Assembly: GCA_039720395.1 (NCBI GenBank)
Contig: CM077823.1
Span: forward strand, 12,976,107 to 13,040,106
Source of the DNA: Liquidambar formosana
Taxonomy: Eukaryota > Streptophyta > Magnoliopsida > Saxifragales > Altingiaceae
Length of the DNA stretch: 64,000 bases
Reading direction: 5' to 3'
The notes below the pieces were generated by a model. The model saw only the letters and a program-made list of their open reading frames with translations. It did not search any database and was not told the DNA's origin. The translations under genes and the position numbers were made by a program. This document shows, one piece after another, positions 56,344-64,000 of this stretch; within the stretch, counting starts at the first letter, position 1, and each line of letters begins with the position of its first letter.

Positions 56344-57630
56344 TTTCCAAAGTTAGAATTTCTAAAACCCTAATTTAGAAATCAATTATTGAATTAAAAC
56401 TCTTTTTAATCAATTAATTTCCCAAAATTATCTTAATCTATTCTAATACTATTTCAACTCTTTAAAACATCTTAAATTAATCAAAATTATTAGAACAATT
56501 AAAACAATTAAATAATACTAATTAGTTTCATAAACTATAGTATTGTGAACTTAATAAATAAATAAAACAGTTTTTATTTAAATAAAATTCCAGAAAATAA
56601 ATTTTATTCCAAAATTATTTTAACAATTTAAAACATTATAAAATTAATCAATATTAATTTAATAATAAATTTCAGAATTAATTAATGTGGGAAAATTCAA
56701 ATTTGGGAAACTAGGGTTAGGGTTTGGAAAAACCTAAACCCTAGCTTGCCTTCATGGCTGTTACGCCTCCTCCATAGCCACGGCCAGCCTCTAATGGCTA
56801 TTGGGTGTCCTCCTACATCAAATTCGAGCCCCTAGGTGTAGATGGTGGAGGTCTAGAAGCCCTAGGTCACAATTGGGAGGGGTTTCTCTAAACCCTTGTT
56901 GCTGCTGCTGGAGAAGATGAAGGTTCCATGGCCTTTCATGGCTACCAAGCATGAAGCATGCCTGTCCAAGCCATGGCAGCCCTTAAGTGATGTCCCTACA
57001 TCAATTTCGACCCCCACGGATGAGTGTTTTTGAGGGTGGTTACACCCCCACATGGCCTGGACACGATCTGCAAAAGAGTTTCAATCCTATGTGCTTCTGT
57101 TGTGAGAAAACAGCCATGTATCCATGGCTTTCGAGCTCCTTCTATGGCTTCCAAAGCCAAGGAAGCCCTTGGCTGCTATTCTCCCATGTTGGATGACCTC
57201 CATAGATGAGGTTTTGAGCATTGATTCATAACCAAGCAGCCCCAACATGCATGGACAACACAATTATCCAATATTGCAGAAAAACAATAATTTGGAAGAA
57301 TATCGAGTTGGTGCTCCATGTACAGAGGGTTTTGTTGGCTGCCATTGCTTGGGATCAAATCCTTAGGATGTCTCGATACTAACCCAAGTGGTTTCAGCCC
57401 CTGCCATTCCCTATGCATCGAGACACAAGCCTCACAAGGTCGCTCTATCAAGCTGCCAGAAAATCTGCTATGGTGTTTTGTCTAAAAATCAAACCTTTTG
57501 ATTTGTTTTGATCCAAAAACGATGCAACCCTGTGCAAAATCAATATATACAATATATATTAACTATATATAATCATATTATATAAATATAATGAATCCAA
57601 ACATGAGAAAACAAAACATAAAGCCTAGGG
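56344..57630. other. AT-rich stretch with no gene
   Basis: Starts with AT-rich DNA, then GGGTTAGGGTTTGG / CCTAAACCCTAG around 56710-56745 and a moderately GC-rich section. The short minus- and plus-strand frames at 56.86-57.45 kb match nothing I recognise. Confidence 0.5.
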
Positions 57631-57639
57631 TTTCTTAAA

Positions 57640-58015
57640 CCCTAGGTTCGGCCTCCATGAAGAACACCTAGCTTCTAATTATTTTTAATTCGATTTTAAA
57701 GTATCAAATACTTATAAAAAAATCATATATACAGTATATATAATTATAAATAATCATCCCATGATTTATATACATCAAATTTAAATAATATAAGCAAAAG
57801 AGCAAACCTAGGGTTCCAAACCCTAGGTTCGGCCAAGAGGAGAAAACCCTAGCTTCTTCTTAACCCAATTTGATTTTAATGCAACCAATACATATAATAA
57901 TTATATAAACAGAATATATAATTATGTTTATTCATCATATGAATTATAAACATCAAATTAAAATAAGAAGAAGATGATGAACAACCTACGGTTCCAAACC
58001 CTAGGTTCGGCCACC
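57640..58015. repeat. Tandem units of about 180 bp with CCCTAGGTTCGGCC
   Basis: CCCTAGGTTCGGCC stands at 57640, 57821 and 57999 (spacing 181 and 178). AT-rich spacers share AATTATA...ATCAT...ATACATCAAATT blocks. The units are diverged. It may be a sub-repeat array of a long LTR. Confidence 0.7.
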
Positions 58016-58380
58016 ATGAGTTCAAGCTCTTCAACCTCTTAACACAGCAGCTTTTGATGGCTTCCAATGCTTGGAATTTAATCCCTAACATCATATGAAG
58101 CTAACCCAAGTGGTGGCATCCATTTTCATGCCCTATGGATCAAGTTACAAGCCCACAAGCTGCTGTTGCATTAATCTCTCACAAAATAGTCTCCTAGACA
58201 GCTTGTAGGAAAAAATTCACAACTTTTGATAAAAAAACTCAGATCAATGCGCCGTTTGTTGGGATGGAAAGCTAATTCGAAGTGCTTTCTAATCCTATAT
58301 GGCCTAAAATTTCTAGACAAGAACTCAGATTTCGGCATGCAAAACAAGATGACAGTTTTTCATGGCTACTACTTACAATT

Positions 58381-58850
58381 CTACCAAGTGCCAAACCAGT
58401 CTCGGATTCACAATCACTGTTGTACTAGCTCTCGTGCTGTACAAAAGTACCGTGGTAATAGCCCAAGGAAGCCAGCAGAAATTTACCACAAAGGTATTTA
58501 GGTAGGGTATTGTAGGAAAGCCAACGAGTGTGCCTACTGAGAACACAACATCCTACTTAAAGGTGAATCTTGAGGCTTAGAGGCACTTGTGATTCTACCA
58601 AGTGCCAAACTAGCCTTGAATTCACAATCAATGTTGTACTAGCCTTGTACAATGACATCGTGACAATGGCCCAAGGAAGCCAGTAGAAGCTTGTCACGAA
58701 GATCTTCATAGTAGTGGCCTAAAGAAGCTAGCAGAAGTCTACCATGAAGATTCTAGATTATTAATGTTATCCATTGTACTAGCCCCTGCGCAAAGGCAAT
58801 GGTACCATTGCAGTGGCCCAAGGAAGCCAATAAAAACATGCTGTGGAAGT
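58381..58850. repeat. Tandem units of about 213 bp (CTACCAAGTGCCAAAC, GGCCCAAGGAAGCCA)
   Basis: CTACCAAGTGCCAAAC at 58381 and 58594, with TTCACAATCA...GTTGTACTAG and GCCCAAGGAAGCCAG following in both. Further partial units with CCAAGGAAGCCA occur up to about 58.83 kb. Confidence 0.7.
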
Positions 58851-58911
58851 CTTTAGGTTAAGTTGTGTCGGTACGTACAAACCACCACGTCTTTGAACCA
58901 TGTAGTACTCG

Positions 58912-59370
58912 AAATACCCTAGAGAGACTTTCAAACTCGACGCCGGTCCTAACCAGCACAAGTCTAGACCTTGGTTTGGAAAAAAGTCCATAGGAGACCT
59001 TAACCCATCTTCACCACAAACTAACCAGTGCACTGGTTTCACTAAATAGACTGAGTTTTTGGATTCAGAGCACCCAAAATACCCTATAGAGACTTTTAGA
59101 CTCGATCCCAGTCCTGATCAGCACAAGTTTAGACCTTGGCCCGATGAAAAGTCCATAGGATACCTCAACCCATCTTCACCATAGACCAACTGGTGCGCCG
59201 TTTCACCAAACGGACTGGGTTTTGGACTCAAAGCATCTAAAATACCCTAAAGAGACTTTTAGACTCGACCTAAGTCCTGATCGACACAGATCTAGACCCC
59301 ACCTTGACCAAAGCACTGTCTCTTAAAACAAACTAATTTTTTGGATTCAAGGCATTTTTAATACCCTATA
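58912..59370. repeat. Tandem units of about 164 bp (AAATACCCTA...AGAGACTTT)
   Basis: AAATACCCTAGAGAGACTTT-like starts at 58912, 59077 and 59240, with a truncated unit near 59360. Each unit continues CTCGACCCCAGTCCTGA, AGTCCATAGGA and CCCATCTTCACCA. It ends some 660 bp before a TATA box. Confidence 0.75.
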
Positions 59371-60027
59371 AAAGCCTTCTAACCTAACCCCGGATAGATC
59401 TCGAGGAACCAACCAAGCAGGTCCCTGACTAGAAGTTCACCATTCATAGACTTCCATAGGATAATCAATGTGTCGTTTCTCGAAACAGACATCATTTTTG
59501 AACTCACCACACCTAAATCGTCTTAAGAAGACCTTCTAACTTCGCCCCGATCTCCGCTCACTAAGACCCATCAGCCCAAGACGCAGGTCTTCTTAGACAG
59601 AACCTAAGATCAGTCTAAACCAAGAGACCGACCTCCTCACCCTTAAAGATCACTTTTGGAGCACTGTTTGCAGAAACAAACTTCACATTCCAACTCAAAA
59701 CGCCCTGTTTACCCTAACAGGACTTTCAAATTTAACCCTAGGACCCGCCTTAAGATCCCGACAGCTAATCCGGCATCCCCAACTACCAGCCCATTGTCCA
59801 AACTGCTTAAGAAAGCACATTGGGACGCAAATCAGAGCAAATTTCTTCATTCTCCCACAAAAATCTGGATTAGTCACCCTCCAAATCACCTCAAGTCATC
59901 TTTAAGTCATAAATCACTCAAGAAAAGGTGACAAGTGCATTTAATCACCTGTACTGTCTCGCGCTATAGCAAATAGTGTAAGTTAGTGCACAACAATGAA
60001 TAGCGCAAGATGGGCAGGGGGCTGCTC

Positions 60028-60035
60028 TATAAATA
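60028..60035 (+). promoter_or_regulatory. TATA box, LTR-like promoter
   Basis: TATAAATA, in GGGGGCTGCTCTATAAATACAGCCC, is followed by a purine-rich tract (60056-60110) and a CT-rich leader. Together with the three tandem arrays upstream it looks like the promoter of a long LTR in plus orientation, but no LTR ends or partner were found. Confidence 0.5.
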
Positions 60036-60119
60036 CAGCCCTTTCCTCTTGCATAAAAAAATTTAAAAAAAAAAAAGAAAAAAAGAAAAAAAAAAAAGAA
60101 AAGAGGCTCTTCTAGCTCT

Positions 60120-61192
60120 GGATCCCTCTTCCAGCTCTAGATCCCTCCCTCAAACTCCACTTTCTTGTGTTTTAAGCCTACGAAATCTCCCTACCCCCCA
60201 CCAGACCAAGAAAACCTCCTCATTCCATCTTCCAAGCCTCTCCCAACTTGAAGAAGCTTTCTCATCTCAAGCTCAAGGAAGAATCTCTCTTGCATCTCAA
60301 CCGATCACGGTAAAGCTTAGTGGTGACCCTTTCGCCTGAACATTCTTTCTCATTTCGCCTACTCCAGAACAAGGTGCTTGAAAAGTTTGCATCTTTCTAT
60401 CCTTAGCCCATTTCTTTTATCAAGTTTCTTACTCTCTTAGCATATCATGAATATTAGCCTAGATCTAAAAGAATAGATGTAGATTTATTCACTTTTATGT
60501 AGTATATGTAGGCGAATACTATCGTCACCCTTCCTCTATATTGATCTCAAGTTCTAGTTAATAAAGATGCATTTTTTTTTTAAAAAATCATAATTGGTGT
60601 ATGGTTTTCACTATTTTGAATTAAGAATTATTTTTGTGGAGACATGTTAAATTTGATAAGTCTTGGAGACTTTGTTCAATAAAGCCCATAATCTTTTTAC
60701 AACCTCTTTAAAAAATATAGACTTTTTCAAAGCAAGGGTTCAGTTGAGCAAAATACCTTGATCTACCTTTTCCAAAAAGTAGTCCGTTTTTAAACTCGAG
60801 GCTGGGATTGCTAAAGTAGATGTTAGTTATGACTCGGTAATGCAGTGTCCCGACATAAAGGGATAGAGCTACCATGAAAATGCTCACTAAATGCAAGATA
60901 AAAGTAAAATAAAATCAATCGGTGTTTTGAACTTTTATAAAGAACCATGATTTTCTTGATTTTAAGGTATCTATTCACAAGCTTCATTCTTTGTGAATCC
61001 TAGGGTGTCCTAACATGATTGGACAGGGTTACTTTGAAGAAACCCAAGATGTAGCTTTTTATAAAGATTCAATTTTTATTATCTCTTATTAAAAATGGAT
61101 CATTTCCGAAAGGGGTGATACTAAGTTTTCAAACTGTCAAGTTTACCCAACCACTTAGATGAGTGTAAATAAGGTCTAAATAATGTCACAAC
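60120..61192. other. Leader-like and AT-rich stretch, no gene
   Basis: A CT-rich section to about 60.35 kb, then AT-rich DNA. No coding frame of note. It ends at the solo LTR target site. Confidence 0.45.
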
Positions 61193-63951
61193 CTGTGAAC
61201 CACAGGATTTGATCACCCTTTTAAAAAGTATAGAGATTTAAATAAATAAAAATCTATTTTTTAAGCTTCACAAAAACAATAACAAGCAAAGAGTCGCCAC
61301 CTCATTTTTTAAGGAAAAGAGGAAAATCATAAAATATTTTAGAGAAAACCTTTTAAAAACCAAACACATGACTCCAAAATAGGAAAAGCAAGTCTTAACA
61401 AACCAAAGATCGAAAGTATTCGGAGACTAAGTTACGATGTGGGAAGGTTCTAAGAAACATCCTATAGGCAGCCACATTGCCCCAAAATGGGTCTCTTAAT
61501 TTATATAGGCTATTTTAATCACTTCATAATTAGTCACCATGCATATGTAAAGAATCATCCATAACCATCCATTCATCCATAAACATTCATAAGACATCCA
61601 TAAACATCCATGAATAAGTAAAAAGAGGTACGGGAGAGAGATAAAGAATAAAAGGAAAGAAAACCTAGGATACTTTATATCCTAGGGCGGATTTGAACAT
61701 CAAATGAGCGCCTACGTACCCCACAAGCAAAGATGTAAGGATCAAAGTTCATGTAGTTCGATGGAGAAGGGGGTTATTCTCTTCACAATAAACTATCATA
61801 AATCCTAAGTTTCCATTTAATAAGAAGTTTATAGAAAAAGGGAACTTTAGGGAGAATAGAGAGTTTTAAAAGAATGGAAACTCAAGATTTATCATGATTC
61901 AATGCAAAGAAAATAACAAAAAAGGGAGAAGGGAACAATTCATAACAAGACTTACCATAGTCACACTTACCATATGCAAATAATCCCAATGCATTGAGAG
62001 AATATCAATTAATCACCCCATGTATGCTATAGGGCAATTATTATGCTCAAACCAACCATATTCATGCTCAAATCATCATTAGAAAGCCTAACTCAAACCT
62101 GGACAGAATACTAAAACATCCTAAAATGTCCTAAAAATCACACAAAGAGCAAAAATCAAAAGAAAAGCAAAACCCTAATATGCTCCTATATGTCCTAGAC
62201 TCACTATTATGCATAAAAACATCAACAACATGCCAAATATGAATTATTATGATGAAAATATCATATAAAAATCCAAAAAATTAAAAGTAAATAAAACATA
62301 ATCGATTTATTAGATTATGATTTTATATAAGAACATGAAATAAGCATTCTTACGGCAAGTTTTCTTAAGAAAAACTATCCTAAGATAATTTCACATAGAA
62401 AGTAGTACTCCGTATGAATGATTTCTTTACACATCCTACATAAAATATATACCTAAGGATACAAAGAAACTAATGACGCACTTAAACACACTCCAGAAAG
62501 CACCCATGCAAACACTCACCCTCTAAAAATGATAATTATTCTCTAAAAGAATAATCATCTACATACCCATGAAGATTATCCCTACACAGAAAGTGTTCTA
62601 CATAATAAGTGCTTAAAATCATGCATATAAATGAACCATGAAGAGAAAACGACCTTAACACATCAACTAATATGCTATGCAAAACATACCTCCATTCTAG
62701 AGAGAGAAAATCACTATTCAGCACACAATTTACAAAATCCTACTCCACTACCATGCTTGCACTCAATAATAATCATATAAACTCAACAGAATTAAGTAAA
62801 CATGATATTCAACTCAATATAAAACCCTAAGCATGCAGAGAATTAACTATGACAGGATAGAGAGAGAATATAGAGAGATGATGGAAACTTACAACAAAGA
62901 AGACGTTCGCTGCATTCTTCCTTTTTGTTAGGCTTGAACTCCTTCTTATTCTTCTTCAACAATGTAGTAGAATGTTCTCTCAAAAGTGTATAGGTATGTG
63001 CAAATTCGTGGACCCCCTTTCTCTAGTGAATATGGAGTGTTAAAAGTCCTTTTATATTGATAAGATGGCCTATATTTATAGCTAACCAACCCTAGGATTC
63101 AATGGTTAAGATTAATTCACCGTAAAACTAATTTAATGCTATTATTAACTCCCTTAGTCCTTAAAAAACTCAAAGTCACTTAACAATAGGATTAAAACTC
63201 TTTTGAAACAAGAAAAACAGAGTAGGAGAGTCCAAAAATGCATAGACACTATACACGGGATCTCGGGTTACCGGTTGGACTGGTTGGCCTAACCGGTTGG
63301 GTGAACCAGTCACCCGAGGCTTGGCTCAGGTTCCTCTGATTTGACTCATTTCGGGTTTTTATCTTAAAACAGTCATATCTTTCTCAAATCAATTCCGAAT
63401 TGAGTGATTCAAAAGCCCAAAGTTTCATATTTCAATGCAGAATAATTTTAGGATATTCTTGAATAAAAAATCTCCAATCATGGTCAAGTGGTTGGGTTTA
63501 ACAAGGAAGCTAACCAAAAAGGGTCAATTAGCCAATAAGTGAATAATATGGCAAATCAATCTCAAACCTATTCAATCCTTAAATTGACACTACAATTAGA
63601 CTATTTTCATCATTATAAACTCATTGGAACAATTCAAGACGAGTTTTGAGGTCAATTGGAAAAGATACGAGTTAAAAGACGAAATTGCCCTTTAAGTCGC
63701 AAAAGTTCTAATTAACTATCCGAACCTATCTGCAATTGAACCAAATTACACACACATATCCTAAATGCACCTAGAAACTAAATTCAGGTGATGGAATGCA
63801 AAAATGAGATAAAAACATGCATGCAATAATGAACGATGCACATGAGCTTAAAATGGTAAAAATTTCCTTAAAGGCTTAGAGACTGCTAAATGCTTTAAGA
63901 ACTCATGAAATAAGTTTATGAACTCCTAGGGATGAAAATGGGGTGTCCACA
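61193..63951 (-). mobile_element. Solo LTR of a third Tat-like family (2.76 kb)
   Basis: Bounded by the 5-bp duplication CAACC (61188-61192 and 63952-63956). Minus-strand ends TGTGGACACCCC and GGTTCACA. It has the layout of the 3.25-kb gypsy LTR but little base identity: a TGGCGACTC motif at 61299-61291, GGGAAGGTTCTA and CCTAGGATACT blocks, TATAAATA at 63080-63073 and a palindrome at 63262-63319. There is no internal region. Confidence 0.92.
63262..63319. promoter_or_regulatory. Palindrome with AACCGGTT core in the solo LTR
   Basis: CTCGGGTTACCGGTTGGAC ... CCTAACCGGTTGGG ... CAGTCACCCGAGG. The outer arms match those of the other palindromes, while the inner GCTAGC block is replaced by CCGGTT motifs. 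It is 182 bp upstream of the TATA box on the minus strand. Confidence 0.75.
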
Positions 63952-64000
63952 CAACCTAGGATGATGTATTTGCTTTAGAACTTCTAGCCTCGAGTAAGGA

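Noticed and set aside
57640..59370. Centromeric satellite because unit sizes are near 160-180 bp
   Set aside because: Only three diverged units of each kind, different arrays side by side, followed by a promoter-like segment.
59656..59931. 91-aa plus-strand frame
   Set aside because: No recognisable homology and composition like the surrounding non-coding DNA.

Overview
The window is nuclear DNA of a flowering plant, probably a eudicot. It is AT-rich and holds one apparently intact gene with a plant-type intron, decayed fragments of plant gene families (YSL transporter, LRR receptor-like protein, a UGT80-type exon), MITEs, a TRIM and deeply nested LTR retrotransposons. No tRNA, rRNA or CRISPR array was seen. 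I cannot name the species.

Positions 1-17.7 kb are gene-bearing but eroded. A minus-strand exon of a sterol glucosyltransferase (UGT80B1-like) runs off the left edge. At 2.2-3.3 kb lie minus-strand exon remnants of a yellow-stripe-like metal-nicotianamine transporter with a stop codon. The one gene that looks intact is a two-exon class II O-methyltransferase at 6318-8385 (353 aa), whose intron holds a foldback MITE. At 10.0-12.2 kb is a minus-strand LRR receptor-like-protein pseudogene split by a 465-bp TRIM with 106-bp LTRs and a CCAGC target duplication. MULE-type foldback elements and a 1-kb direct repeat follow.

From 17.7 to 55.6 kb the window is nested retroelements. A minus-strand Ty1/copia element (20818-55640, SIRE-like, TSD CATCA, about 9.8 kb once insertions are subtracted) received three later insertions. 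One is a 20.6-kb minus-strand Ty3/gypsy Tat-lineage element (23769-44400, TSD GTTCC, 3.25-kb LTRs) in its third ORF. The other two are solo LTRs of opposite orientation (47376-48697, TSD GTAAC; 48749-51792, TSD CCCAT) in its integrase domain. The copia element itself sits next to an older Tat-type LTR (17746-19191). Its left junction has been tandemly triplicated in 512-513 bp units.

The Tat element is the most interesting object. Besides gag-pol on the minus strand it carries two plus-strand genes related to the plant mobile domain (PMD) family between integrase and the 3' LTR. The first has seven exons with clean splice sites, all phase 0. Upstream of each lies a copy of the same large palindrome (outer arms CTCGGGTGACC / GGTCACCCGAG) that also sits about 185 bp upstream of the LTR TATA box. 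A diverged copy holds the same place in an unrelated solo LTR at 61193-63951. This suggests a mobile promoter module shared by LTRs and antisense genes. All coding regions of the element carry stops, so this copy is dead, although its LTRs are still very similar.

From 55.6 to 64 kb there is a second copy of the MULE foldback family, several 160-210 bp tandem arrays leading to an LTR-like TATA box near 60.03 kb, and a 2.76-kb solo LTR with TSD CAACC.
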